Part shown: piece after piece, positions 27,003 through 40,407 of the stretch
How the letters are laid out: each line of letters starts with the position of its first letter
How positions within the stretch are numbered: position 1 is the first letter of the stretch
DNA from: Rutidosis leptorrhynchoides
Lineage: Eukaryota > Streptophyta > Magnoliopsida > Asterales > Asteraceae
DNA length: 64,000 nt
Reading direction: 5' to 3'
Assembly (NCBI RefSeq): GCF_046630445.1
Contig: NC_092335.1
Coordinates: forward strand, 3,949,501 to 4,013,500
The notes under the pieces: generated by a model
Database searches by the model: none
Told to the model about the DNA's origin: nothing
The model's input: the letters and a program-made list of their open reading frames with translations, nothing else
Program-made: the position numbers and the translations under genes

Positions 27003-29100
27003 TCCCGAAATTTGATTTAGATGGTCTTGGCTGACAATAAGTATGTTTTCATGACGCATATGAGTTGGGAATTAGAGTTTTATCATCAGTGGATAAAATG
27101 GATAAAACAATTCATTTATGTGAAGAGTACGAGTGAAGCTATCACAAAAGAGTGAAATGAATAAATGCAGATTCATCTTGTTTAGTGACATAGTCACGGT
27201 TGATTTCCGAAAATCAAGGAATTTAGAGGAAATCTTCGTAATAAGATTTGGTTCTTCGGTAGTTAAGGGAATTAGGATCATCTTTGGTTAAATGAGATAA
27301 TATGTCTTGATTGTTCTATCGGATATTTCACTATAAATCCACTCTCTTCATTTCCTTTATATTTTTGGAGTTCGATACTTGTGTTTTCTTTTTCCGACTT
27401 TAAATACATCAAGCAATGGTCCAGAATTCGTAGGTATGAAGTTTTGAATGAACATGACTAACGTTCTAAGAGAGAAATTGTAATAGCACGATCTTGATTG
27501 GATAAATTACCAGAATTTAAAAGAAAATATAGAACTATCAGGAAGATATGTTCTCGATATGTTTATAGATTAGATAGAATGTAAGAGTCGTGTAATATGG
27601 CACATAATGACGTTATGATCTGTAAATCATTACGTTCCATTTAGAAACTCAACATAACTTACTGTAATATAATTACGTTGATCAAGTGTCATTATATTAT
27701 ACTAACTCATGCTTCAGTTCCAAACACTACTTCAAAAACATTCATATTTTAAACTTGGTTTACAGAATATAGAAACTAAACAGTTTCCTTTATGATGTAA
27801 TATGTATAGTGTTAAGAGATAAATGATTTCAGATAAGGATTGTTATGAAAATATTTTCAGAAATATCGAGGATATTTATAATGAAAGATACGATGATATC
27901 TTAGAATTTCTAATATCGAAGAATGATGATGAAGATTTGCCCGTAAAAGTCTAGAGTCAGGAGAAAGGTATTCATTAATGACTTCAGCAGATACTGAATT
28001 ATTTGGATTCTTTGAAGGCAGGTTTAGCCTTTGTGATTTATTCACAGTTTCCTTCAGGGTTTGCTCAAACCGTTTTCCAGTTCCAACATTTCTTTTGAGC
28101 TTTTCCAACGTATCCTTCTTTATCATCAAACTTTTGACCGTTAAGGTTGTTTACAGTTTTTGTTGCTTCATTCAGCGTTTCAAAATTCAAAGTATTGATT
28201 CGCAGACTGGGTGCTTTTCATAAGTTCACAATTGAAGTACGTAAGTCTAGGTAATAGATGTTATATGTACACATATAACTGTTGGTGTAGAAACGCTGCG
28301 AGATTGAAAATACGGATTACTTATTCCCGGTAATTGGTATAGTAATTCTCGTTATAAGATATGGATGCGTATATGATAGGGTTTCAATGAATAGATATAG
28401 TGATTTTTCTGAGAGATATAAATCAAAAAGTAATGAAGTTGCTGGTAAGTTTACTGCTAATGTGGTGGGATATAAACGGTTCTCTGGTAACGATGATGAA
28501 GGGGTAATCTTTATAATAAGATTTATTCGAATGAAACATTGAAGTTGATTTGTTGGAGCTGTGACAAAATTGGCTAATTTGAAAAGAAATTGCGTTGTTA
28601 TTTTCGGAAATAACAATGCCAAAGAAACTAGCACAGATACGTGTTAAACATTTACACAGGTTTCGAGAGTTTTTCAGGTGCATAACTATATGCATAAATC
28701 TTTTCTTTCGTAGATGAAGTGCGGTTGATTCATCCTCTCGATTGAGGTGTTTTCAAGAATCATGAAATGTTTAAACGCAGATTGTAATCGTCAAGATACG
28801 AACGAGGTTTAAGATGAAATCAAGTGGTTGTAAGTAGGATAGTAAATGACCGTTGAATCAGATTCGAAGAATGTACAGTGTGACTTATTAATGTGAAATC
28901 TAAATATTCCTCTGGTATTACCTACCCGTTAAAATATTTTTACCATTAACAGTTTGTACAAAAGAATTTTTAATTACAATCTTTATGAAAACATATATAC
29001 ATATATATTTTCTTCGGATGTAATCATGGATTTAATGAGTCAATATAATATTAGACTCATTTGATTTTCGGTTTGAGCTAGAATAAGTAATCTCTAAAAC
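27003..29100 (-). other. element II non-coding interior
   Basis: About 2.1 kb between the polypurine region and the gag-like ORF has no pol homology. Minus-strand frames of 69-105 codons (27072-27281, 27857-28129, 28317-28634) have partial counterparts in elements I and IV at the DNA level, but stops and frame changes differ. I do not call them genes. The N-terminal half of 27857-28129 (KDTLEKLKRNVGTGKRFEQT) is the most protein-like. Confidence 0.4.
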
Positions 29101-29308
29101 TATTAGGAACCTCATATTCTTCGCAGAATATTTCTTCAATGAAGTTATGGATCAATACTTCATCGTTAACCATTAGGAACCATATATTCTTCGCAGAATA
29201 TTTCTTCAATCAAGTCATGGATCAATACTTCATCGTTAACTATTAGGAACCACATATTCTTCGCAGAATATTTCTTCAATGAAGTTATGGATGAATACTT
29301 CATCGTTC
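29101..29308 (-). repeat. three tandem 70-bp repeats
   Basis: Units at 29101-29170, 29171-29240 and 29241-29308 share ATTAGGAACC, ATATTCTTCGCAGAATATTT and ATACTTCATCGTT. Element I has a single counterpart at 35720-35780. On the minus strand the unit can read DEVLIHDLIEEIFCEEY, but 70 is not a multiple of three, so tandem copies shift frame. Each unit contains the palindrome ATATTCTTCGCAGAATAT. Confidence 0.9.
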
Positions 29309-29332
29309 ATTGTTGTTGGTACTCCTTGGTAT

Positions 29333-29824
29333 CTATGGTGTGTATGACGTTGATGTTCGAGGTACAGATTGTGATGTTGAGGTGTGGGATGCGGATGTTG
29401 TTGTTGGTGGTGGTGATAGTACTATTAGTGTTGCTGCCAGTGCTGCTGCTGGTGTTTGCAATCTTTGCACCATATCCTCCAAAGTCACTACCCGAGCGCG
29501 AAGCTCGTTGATTTCTTCTATTACACCGGGATGATCGGTGGTTCGAACGAGAGGATGAATAAGATCTAGAATGTGAGATAGTATATAATCGTGACGAGAT
29601 ACTCTGGAAATGAGAGAGAAAATGGTATTACGAACAAGTTCACCGGTAAGTGCTTCAGGTTCATCGTCAAGAGGGGAATTCGATTGATAGAAGGGATCAC
29701 CTTCTTCTTGTCTCCAATGATTTAATAGACTGCGAACCCATCCCCAATTCATCCAGAATTGATGATGGCTAATTGGTTGATCCATTCCGGTAACACTGTC
29801 TTCGGAGCTTGAGTCGAGATTCAT
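29333..29824 (-). CDS. element II gag-like protein (163 aa)
   Basis: The open frame starts at the Met at 29824. The longer start used in element I is ACG here, so the upstream Ser/Asp-rich leader is lost. Conserved segments: MDQPISHHQFWMNWGWVRSL, LLNHWRQEEGDPF, EPEALTGELVRN, SLISRVSRHDYILSHILDLI, HPGVIEEINELRARVVTLED (a coiled-coil-like heptad stretch, about residues 95-120), then a Pro/Thr/Ser tail. It shares extensive identity with 22049-22476 and, more weakly, with 57516-58090. Its position beside the PBS suggests a gag/capsid-like role, but no known gag domain or CCHC knuckle is visible. It has no neighbouring pol. Confidence 0.6.
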   Translation of the reverse strand: MNLDSSSEDSVTGMDQPISHHQFWMNWGWVRSLLNHWRQEEGDPFYQSNSPLDDEPEALTGELVRNTIFSLISRVSRHDYILSHILDLIHPLVRTTDHPGVIEEINELRARVVTLEDMVQRLQTPAAALAATLIVLSPPPTTTSASHTSTSQSVPRTSTSYTP

Positions 29825-30263
29825 ATCGGAATAGCTGTCGGAATCTAAGGAATTTGAACTAGTTGCTACTTCCGTCTTGTACGGGTAGATAAAGGTTTTC
29901 GATATGAAATGATTTTCGGATATCGAATGATATTCTAATTACATAGAATACCTAAATATAGTACAGAAGATCCCGTAGATTACGGAGGGAATTAAGGAAA
30001 CGTGTCAGATAAAGTCTACAGTAACAGATACGCTAAGATATGAATTTTGTCTATACATTATTCATGCAATTAATGCAGTAAGATGTGTCTAGACTAAGAA
30101 TGATAAGCAAGTGATTCCCTAAGAATGATAAGCAGGTAATTTTTGACACGAAATGATAAGCAAAACTTTTGATATGTAGACACGGTCGAAGTCCAGACTC
30201 ACTAATGCATCTTAGCAACTATCAGTTAGACGCACTAATGCAAGACCTGGTTCGCTAAGACCA

Positions 30264-30277
30264 CCACTCTGATACCA
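30264..30277 (-). other. element II primer-binding site
   Basis: On the minus strand, TGGTATCAGAGTGG lies two bases after the end of the 5' LTR. It matches the initiator-tRNA binding site over its first eleven bases. Confidence 0.9.
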
Positions 30278-31682
30278 ACTGAAATGCCCCGTTCATACCG
30301 ATTATAAACGATTCATAATAGTTGATTTCATTGCGAGGTATTTGACCTCTATATGATACATTTTACAAACATTGCATTCATTTTTAAAAGAAAAACTTTC
30401 TTTACATCGAAAGTTAACGGCATGCATACCATTTCATAATACATCCAACTATAATTGACTTAATAATAATCTTGATGAACTCAACGACTCGAATGCAACA
30501 TCTTTTGAAATATGTCATGAATGACTCCAAGTAATATCTTTAAAATGAGAAAATGCACAGCGGAAGGTTTCCTTAATACCTGAGAATAAACATTCTTTCA
30601 AGTGTCAACCAAATGGTTGGTGAGTTCATTAGTTTATCATAAACAATCACTTCCATAATTTTAATAGACCACAAGATTTCATATTTCCATTTCTCATAAA
30701 CATCATGCAATTTGCATAAAAATCATTCATACGGATTGAACACCTGGTAACCGACGTTAACATAATGGATATAGAATATCCCCAAAACAGAAATCCATCT
30801 ATATAAATAACTCGAAGTACTAAAGCATACCATTTTCCAGTATGGGGGGAGTTAGTGCCCGTAGATCTACCTTTAGGATTCGCGTCAATTAGGGTGTCTG
30901 TTCCCTAATTCTTAGGCTACCAAGCTAAAAGGGTGATATTCGATTTCGATAATCCAATCATAGAATGTAGTTTCGATTACTTGTGTCTATTCCGTAAAAT
31001 ATTTATAAAAGCAGCGCATGTATTCTCAGTCCCAAAAATATATATTGCAAAAGCATTTAAAAAGGGAGCAAATGAAACTCACAATACTGTATTTTGTAGT
31101 AAGAATACATATGACGGCATTGAACAAATGTAGGGTTGGCCTCGGATTCACGAACCTATATCAAGTATGTATATTAACACATATAATAATATTCAAATAT
31201 ATATATTTTGATATTAGTAATATACTTGTGTTATTAAATTTAATATTAATAATTACTTAAATATTTTTATTTTATATATATTTTATTAAATTATCATAAT
31301 AATATATTATATACCTTATTAATATATTTTGGATAATTACTTAGTATTAATATTTTAAATACTCATAATTTTTAATATGATAGTATTTTTAATAAATTCG
31401 AGTTATATTAAAACGTAAATGAACAAAAAGTATTTTATTATTAAAAGTAGTATACTTATTATATATACTTTTATATATCTAATGTTTGTATCTATCTTAT
31501 GATATCTATCTTTTTAGTTTAAGATCATAAAAATATAGTTATATCTCATATACAAAATACATTTAAAACTAAAGTTATAGTTAGTAATGTTAATAATAAT
31601 AATAATAATAATGATGATATTAGTAGTAAAAATAATAATGATAATGATAATAATTTTGATATTATTAATAATAATACTTATT

Positions 31683-31803
<121 letters not shown>

Positions 31804-32253
31804 GAGTAATAAGAGTAATAAGTATACTACCTTAAGGAAATAGCTAAAAATATAGTGTCGCAGTACGGGCTCAAACCCGCGACCTCCCGCTACCCCGAAC
31901 ATTCCTTAACCATCCTTCTATTTCTTTTTTTTTCTGATTATATTCACACAAAATTTTACTTAACCTAATTCCGACTGGCTTCTTCTTTAACTTATTCCGC
32001 CAGAAGCCAAACATCAACCATCTAATCATCATCATCTTGATCATCTTAACATCACGATATTATCGAACTAACCATGATCATTCATCATCATAATTATTAT
32101 TATTATTGACATCTTTAACGTATCATTATCATTATTGCTTAACATCATCCTCATCATCATCATTAAACATCATAACCGATCATCATCCATATCATCTTCT
32201 ACAATCATCATTATCGTAAAGTATACGTTATCATCATCTTAATCGCTATCATC

Positions 32254-32324
<71 letters not shown>

Positions 32325-33934
32325 TCAATTTTATTCGCTATTTAATATCATCCTTATAATAACCATTAAATCACGATCTTCTGTATCACTTTCTATTCTC
32401 TTCATCATGTTAACTAAAAAAAATATGACTTAATCTCATAATATTCATACTTGGTCAGCCATAAAGTGTGGAGATTGTCCCACATACATAAATTAATCGA
32501 CAAGAAAGATAAAGGCTTGGTGGTATTTTGTTAGACCAACAGCAGTCCACGAACATAGCAGTTCAATTACTGCTACTTTATTATCACAACCACCTAGAGT
32601 CACAGCCCAAACTTATAACAGAATACATAGTTTAAGAGCAGGCCCAAGTTGTTAATCCTATGTACTAATTCGGTCCATGCTGCACAAAGAGATCCAAGAC
32701 ATATTGATCCAGATATAATTTACGGATGTCTAGCTAGGTCTGGTAACACAATTGAACGGCAGGTACACAATAACATACGCACACCCTCATCATGATTTCA
32801 TCATCATTACTTCATCATCCATTAACCCTTATCATGATTATATTAGACAAATTACCGACCAAATTGCTAATACTTTATAATATCATCAACTTTACAGATT
32901 TTATTCGTTTATATGTATCAACAGAATATTGTAGCTGCAGTTTTCACTCGAGTTCTTGGAGTAAGGAGTATGCATACCTTACAGAAATTTTATGTGGATT
33001 TATGGTTTCAATGATGATGGAAGGTGTGGCTACAAAACAGGCAATTATGATGGTGTGTGCATGGGTTTAATTGTGCTTCGAATAAAAATCAATATGGGTT
33101 TAATGGTGTATGGTTTGGGTCTGAGCTGATCGAGCAGTAACTGAAGTGTTGTAGCAGGTGGTTAAATGGGTTGTAGGGTTTAGGGATGATCATGGGTGGT
33201 GATAGTTTTCGTGGGTTTCATGAAAGAAAACTGTGGTTACTTTGATGATGGTGATAATTGTGATTTCGTTATGGAAACAGAAAAACAGGTGAGTTTTGAT
33301 GGCTCAATTGGTGGTGCAACAGAAAGAAATAGTAGATGGAACCAGACTTACAAAAGCTCGATGGACATGGTGGTGATGAGATTTCATATAATTCATGTAA
33401 GTGTATATGTATACATATGTAATTAGATAGGTAAAGATAGATAATGATCATGAATTAATTGTGGTTGTAAGGGTGGCGAAATGTTGTTATAATTGACGGT
33501 TTCTTTATATTTTTATTTGATTTTTCTTCTCCTTCTTTTTGAATTAGCCATTCAGGCTTTGTAGAGTGCAACGAGATAAATATCACTACAAGATTCGATT
33601 ATTAATTATTTAAATTTGACAATTGAAACCGACCTGCAACTGATTGTCGACATATAGAATCAAAATCAGAAGAAAGAACAAAAATAGAATATAGAAAGCA
33701 GATTAGGACTGGGACATTCAACAGCTTTTGGATTGTTCTTCTGATTTAAGTCGTGATTTGTACTGGATTGGAAACATAAAGCAAAAATTTCTACAGTATG
33801 ATATCGATTGGAAACAGAATATGTCCTTTCTTGTATTTATATATGTATATAATGTATTCATTTATTTATATATATTTATATATATAATCTGTATGTACTT
33901 GTATAATATATATGTATATCTGTTTATCTAATTA

Positions 33935-34108
<174 letters not shown>

Positions 34109-34791
34109 GTGGTAGGATCAAGAGGGAAGTAACCAATCGGGGGGAAGCAAAAAGTTTTTTTTTCGTTTTTTGAAAAAACTTTGTTTACGAACATTATAGA
34201 TGGGATGAAAATAAGAACATTTAGTAGAGACACTTTGTGATAAATGTTTTTATTTTGACGGGAAAACGCTCGAAGAAGTAATATATAACAATTATCGTGT
34301 TTTTCGAGCGTATGTTCAGGTTTTAGCTATTGGGGTTTAGATATTAGGGTTTAGATATTAGGGTTTATAGGGTTTAGATATTAGGGTTTAGAAATTTAGG
34401 GTTTAGGGTTTAGATTTAGGATTTAGGTTGAGTTTTTAACACGAACGGTTTAGAGTTTAGGGTTTAGGGTTTAGGGTTTGGTGTTTTGGGTTTATGGAAT
34501 AAACCCAAAACACCAAACCCTAAACCCTAAACCCTAAACTCTAAATCGGGCTAAATTTTACTTCACAAAACATGAAAAAAAAATGTTCATATTCTTCGCG
34601 AACAATATTATCTTGAATGTTATTTTTGTCGATCATTTTCCCGCCTAAATAATAATATTCATCACGAAGTGTCTCTTCTAAATGTTCATATTTTCGTGTG
34701 ATCTTGATGCCGGAAAAAAAAATTCCAAAAAAACGAAATTTTTTTTTGTTGCTTCCCCCCGATTGGTTACTACCCCATTGATCCTGCCCCT

Positions 34792-34794
<3 letters not shown>
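34109..34794. mobile_element. (TA)n-associated foldback element B, copy 2
   Basis: Its 686 bp have long inverted repeats: left GGTAGGATCAAGAGGGAAGT and CCAATCGGGGGGAAGC, right the complement of GCTTCCCCCCGATTGG and CCATTGATCCTGCC. A TTTAGGG/CCCTAAA-type block occupies the centre (34330-34545). It lies inside a (TA)n tract that is uninterrupted in the sister LTR (26139-26211), giving a direct filled/empty comparison. It is non-coding. Confidence 0.85.
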
Positions 34795-34863
<69 letters not shown>

Positions 34864-34985
34864 TTATCAATGTATTAAGAATAATAACATTATTAACATT
34901 TATATTAACAAGAATACTAATATTAATAACAATAATAATAGTTTTAATATAATTATAATAATACCATTATTGATAATACTCAATA

Positions 34986-35024
<39 letters not shown>

Positions 35025-35570
35025 AATAAAGATACAATTAATAATTTTAATAATGCTAATATTACCAACATTTATATTACTAATAATACTGAATGTAATA
35101 GTATTATAAAAACTATAATTAACTTGTAGTTACAATTAATATTTAATTTATTAATTATATATTATTTTGTGATAACATCTATTGAATATTGAATATTTAT
35201 ATATTTGATATATATTACAATATAATAACAATTATTATTAGAATTCATATATATACATATAGATTCATAATACTATTTTATATATATTCTGTTTATTACT
35301 TTATATATATTTTTTAATTCCAATTGATTAATGTTTATTTTATTAACTCAAATTTTTATTTATACACATATATTTATATCTATATATATATTTACATAAT
35401 TTACTTACACAATTGTTCGTGAATCGTCGGGATAGTCAAAGGTTAACTGAATCCATATAAATAATTCAAAAATTTTGAGACTAGGTTTATCAGACTTTGC
35501 TTATCGAGCCAATATCATATAATGATTAAGTTTAAATTTTGGTCGAAAATTTCCGGGTCGTCACACCATC

Positions 35571-36041
35571 AACAACACCAGTACCACCATCATCAACACC
35601 AACAGTACCATCACCACCACCAACAACAACATCAGCATCCCACACTTCAACATCACAACCTATACCCCGAACATCAACGTCATACGCACCATAGTTATCA
35701 AGAAGTACCAGCAATAATAACCGATGAAGTAATGCCTCATAACTTCATCGAAAAAATATTCTACGGCGATTATGTAATCTCTAAAATTTTAGAGATTATT
35801 TATCCTAGTTCTAACCATAAATCAGATGAATAGAGATGATAGAAGGAAAAATAGAAACCCTGACAGGAATGGTGCGTGATTTACAAGCTAGACTTGTTAT
35901 ACGAGCGCCACCAGAAGTACCACCAGCATCACTATCAGTATCACCAGCTCCATAACCACTGATTATATCGACACCACAATCACTAATGGGTATATTGTAA
36001 TAATGAGTTATGAAGTATTAACTTATTATTTCCAAAGAATT

Positions 36042-36118
<77 letters not shown>

Positions 36119-38300
36119 TTTGAAACCATAATATATCTTTTCGTACTAAAACTATTACGTATGAATTTTAAGGGGTAAATAATACTCGGTTAATTCATAC
36201 TACTAAAATGCTATGATGTACATCCTTCGTTAACGACTTAACCATCATTAACTACAATCTCTGTTTCAACTCAATGAATTCCATTTCATAATAAACCAAG
36301 TGTATTATTCAATTACATAATTGATTTTACATTTTCATTTTCGATATACTCAAAACTTTCCAGAAAACATCATCTGTGCCTTGTAAAGTACACAAAAATT
36401 CCACAAGCACCAACATCCTTCACCAAGGAATATCAATAAGAATAAATAATGAAGTATTGATTTCATTAGTGAAATACTCCGCGAAGATTATGTAATCTCT
36501 AATGTTTTAGAGATTATTCATTTCTAATTCAAGCCAAAAATCAAATGAGTTTAATATGATATTAACTCATTATATCTGTATTACATCTGAAGAAAATATA
36601 CATAAAAATTCTTTTGTACAAAGTATTAATTGTGAAATCTTTAACGGGTAGGTAATACCCGGGAAATATTTAAGTTCGCAATTAATATGTTACACTGTAC
36701 ATTCTTCAATTTTGATTCAGAAATCATTAACTATACTCACTATCTTCACAGTTTTACACAATCATTTCATACAAATTCAATTACATATTCTGTCAGAACA
36801 GAATCCAAGTCAAGATTTAACAAGTGACATCATTCTTAGATCTCTACATCTTTCAAAGCTATACTTTGACTTCAAAACTGTGCAAGATCCTTTAACATTG
36901 TTATTATCGAAAATAATCTTGCAATTCCTTTTTAAAGTATCCAGTTTTACCACACTTCCAACGAGTCAACTTCGACTTTTTAGATTAACCTTATTATAAC
37001 CTTGACATATACTTTCTTGTTACCGGGGAACCTTTTATGTCCCACCACATTAGCAGTAAACTTACCAGCAACTTCATTACTCATTGATTTAAGTCTCTTC
37101 GAAAAACCATTATAATTGTTCATTGAAACCCTATCATGTACTCATTCACATCTTGTAACAATAATTGCCATACCAACCACCGGAAATTAGCAATCAGTAT
37201 TTCGAATTTCGCAGCAATTCTACGCCAACAGTTATATATATACATATAATGTCTATCTCCTAGATTTACTTACTTCGAATGTGAAGTTTCTGAAAAACAC
37301 CCCAAACTGCGAAACTAGTTCTCCGAATTTTAGAAAAATGCTGAAGAAGCAACAAAAACTGTAAACGACTTTAACAGTCGAAAGTTTGATGATAAAGAAT
37401 AATGTGTTGGTAAAACTCAGAAAAAGAGATGGTTTGGAACTGGAAAACGGATTGAGCAAACTATGAAGGAGGTTGTGGACAAATCATAAAGACTAAACCT
37501 GCCTTCAAAGAATCCAAATGATTCAGTGTTACCTGAAGTCATTAACGAATACCTTGCTCCTGATCTAAACCTTTACGGACAAATCTTCTTCATCATTATT
37601 CGACATTAGAAATTCTAAGATATCATTGTACCTTTCATTATAAATATCTTCGATATTTCTGAAGATATCTTTATAACTATTATCATCCGAAATTATTTAT
37701 CTCTTCGCACTATCTGTGTTACATCATTAAAGAAACTATTTTAGTTTCTAAAATTCTGAAAATTTCGAAAAATGAATGTTTTTGAAGTAGTGTTGGGAAT
37801 TGAAGCATGAGTTAGTATAATATAATGACACTTGATCAACGTGATTATATTACAGTAAGTCATGCTGAGTTTCTAATGGAACGTGATAAAGATTCACAGA
37901 TCATACCCTCATTATGAACAATGTTACATAACTCTTTCATTCTATTTAACCACTAAACCATCAAGAAAATATTTTCTTGATGATTCGGACTTTTTCGTAT
38001 ATTCTGGTAATTTGACAATTCAAATCGTGCTATTACCTTTCCATTCTACTTTGTATATTATGATCATTCGAAACTCCATACCTACGAATTCTGGACCATT
38101 ATCCGCTTGACTTAAGGTCGGGAAGAGAAAACAAAAGCATGAAGCTCCAAAATATAATGGAGAATAAAAAGCCCGATTAAAACCCTGAAATTACAAACCG
38201 TGTATATCAATGCGTATAACAATATAAAGACACGGGAGAATGAAAAACACTATAACCCCAAGGTAATAGTACAAGAAAATAACCTCCTCCGGTGGTAGAT
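35571..38300 (+). mobile_element. element I interior, middle part
   Basis: Resumes the gag-like Pro/Thr-rich stretch after element II (to about 35700). A degraded DEVMPHNFIEKIFYGDYV block follows (about 35727-35780), then IEGKIETLTGMVRDLQARLV (about 35843-35900) in a coiled-coil-like segment. The rest resembles, in the opposite orientation, the interiors of elements II and IV, and contains (TA)n at 36050-36114. No pol homology was seen. It is cut by element III at 38300. Confidence 0.7.
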
Positions 38301-40407
38301 TTTGACGGACTATAAACGATGAATTTTTTTTTTTTTAGATCCCACTATGGGATCTCATCATCCCACTATGGGATTAGGTTCTGATCAGATTTCTTGAAAA
38401 TCACCTTTGATACCATTCCGGGATCTTTTGATCCCATTCTGGGATCAGGCCCTGACATGGTAGTTTTCAACCAAATTAATACTTGTGACCCGTTTGACTA
38501 TCACAACTCCGTTCCAACCTGTTTTAACAACATAACACATAAACAAACTTAATTCAAGCAGTTTCTTACATCGTCAAACGTTACAAAAATCTTTTGATCA
38601 TGATGCAACGTGTTTACACATCTTAAATATAACATTTGGTCCCAAAACTTAAAAGAAACATAATTTTCAAATACAAAAGACTTGGCGTTGATAAGCGGTA
38701 TCATTAAGCTAGATTCAAAATAGGGACTTGCACTACCACTTACTAAAACCCAAAGCTCCGCTATCCTCACATAGGCTCCTTACCTTCACGGTGTCCTTTC
38801 GTTCCTATAAAACATAAAACAACATGGGGGTAAGCTTTTACACTTAGTGAGTTATAGGCGAATAATAAAGCATACAATATTGGGCATAATCATTACATCA
38901 CTTTGTCCTTCAACCAAATGGTTGTTTACTTACTTTCGGATCCGACCCATTACTTACCATAGACATAACTTACTAAGGCCAGCCCTAGTAATTATGTCTA
39001 AGCTAAACACAACCATAGATATATACATATGCCTAAGCTACCTTAATCACATTGCATTCATACATATGTACATAGATACCCAAAGTGTCTAAGCTAAACC
39101 ATACCATAGACAAGATTACTAAATAAGCTTAGTAATCTTGCCTAAGCTATTCATCAACCATAGATACAATTATTAGGTGAACCTAATAATTCTATCTAAG
39201 CTATCCAACTAGTGCACTTAGTCGTTGCTCTCTTGCAATGATGCAATCCGAGAACACTAAGCCACTCTTGACCCACCCAATTTACCCCCTATAAACTCAC
39301 CTTGATTAAATGAGGTTCCTTGATCACTTAAAGCTCCTATGCCTTGATTAGCACCTATACATGAGCTAATTTCATCAATAACATAATCTTAACTAAATTA
39401 CAACTTTCAAAAGCTTTCAACACTTTCATACACTTACACACATAACATGTTTAACTTATCTTTTCCAATATAACAACATTGTCATAGCAACATCATTTCC
39501 TTAATTACACAATTTCTCTAGTTCATCCCTTACAATTATGACTTGCAATTCTTTCAAATATATCATCAAGCATCACATGTGCATAAACCCATTTCTACTA
39601 CTAGCAACCCTAAATCATCATTTATCCAAATTTCATTACTTACAACAACAACAATTCACATATAAACTTTCTCCTTTACAATTTTTAACTAAATCACATA
39701 AACATTTTCATTGAGGCATTTCATCAAACACCTAGTGTGCATGACTTGATTCTAAGCTATAATAAACATCAACTCCATCTTATTCACAACAAGAACTCAA
39801 TTAGCAAGTTCATACATGAATTTACTTCCAAAATTCATTACAAATTCGTTTTTTTTAATCATACAAGTGTGCACCTTTTCAACATACAACAACTTTAAAG
39901 CTTGAGATTCATCTTAAACACCCAATTTAGTGATACTTAGATATAAAAGTTCATACCTTGTCTTTAGGGATTCAAGAACCCTAATTGTGCACAATGGAGA
40001 AGAAATTGAAGAATTAAAACTTGCTAGGATGATTAGAGTACACTAGATTTCACAAATTTCCAATTGCATGTGCTCAATTTCTTCAATTGAAGATTTCTTC
40101 CTCCCTCCTTATTTTAGTCGCCACTCTAGCACACACACACACACACTTCTGTAATTTTTTTGCAACTGATATCAATTTCCAGCATTTTGCTCTTATTTTA
40201 ACTTAACTTTGCATGAATTGCACTTTCTACCCTCCCCACCAAAACTCTAATATGGGAGGTCCTTAAATCTAACTTTGCATCCCTAGCCCCTTTCAACTTA
40301 ACTAACAAACCTTAAATAAAATCCATTTATATTAAACAAAATAATACCAACAAAATATATTTCCATTAAATTACATAAAATAGTACCTTAAATAATTGGG
40401 AGTTACA
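38301..40407 (-). repeat. element III: 3' LTR (2107 bp)
   Basis: On the minus strand it starts TGTAACTCCCAATTATTT, just after the purine run AACGGGGGGAGAGT. Its far end holds four ATCCCAYTMYGGGAT-type imperfect palindromes (38338-38450). An array of stem-loops lies at 38961-39197. Compared with 45447-47563 the differences are scattered and mostly transitions. Confidence 0.93.
38961..39197 (-). repeat. array of five stem-loops in the element III LTR
   Basis: Successive inverted repeats start AGAYA and end near TGTCT, TGCCT or TATCT, and are separated by TAAGCT...CCAT spacers: 38961-38999, about 39018-39035, 39074-39090, 39108-39143 (arms AGACAAGATTACTA/TAGTAATCTTGCCT) and 39162-39197 (arms AGATACAATTATTAGG/CCTAATAATTCTATCT). 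The same array is in the other LTR (46125-46363), where some stems pair better, e.g. AGACACCCAAAGTGTCT. It would be structured in the transcript of either strand. Confidence 0.75.

Noticed and set aside
29333..29534. Two plus-strand 74-codon frames
   Set aside because: Shadows opposite the Pro/Thr-rich tail of the minus-strand gag-like ORF.
38847..39092. 81-codon frame present in both LTRs of element III (also 46004-46249)
   Set aside because: It is antisense to the element, overlaps the hairpin array, and is duplicated only because it lies in the LTRs.
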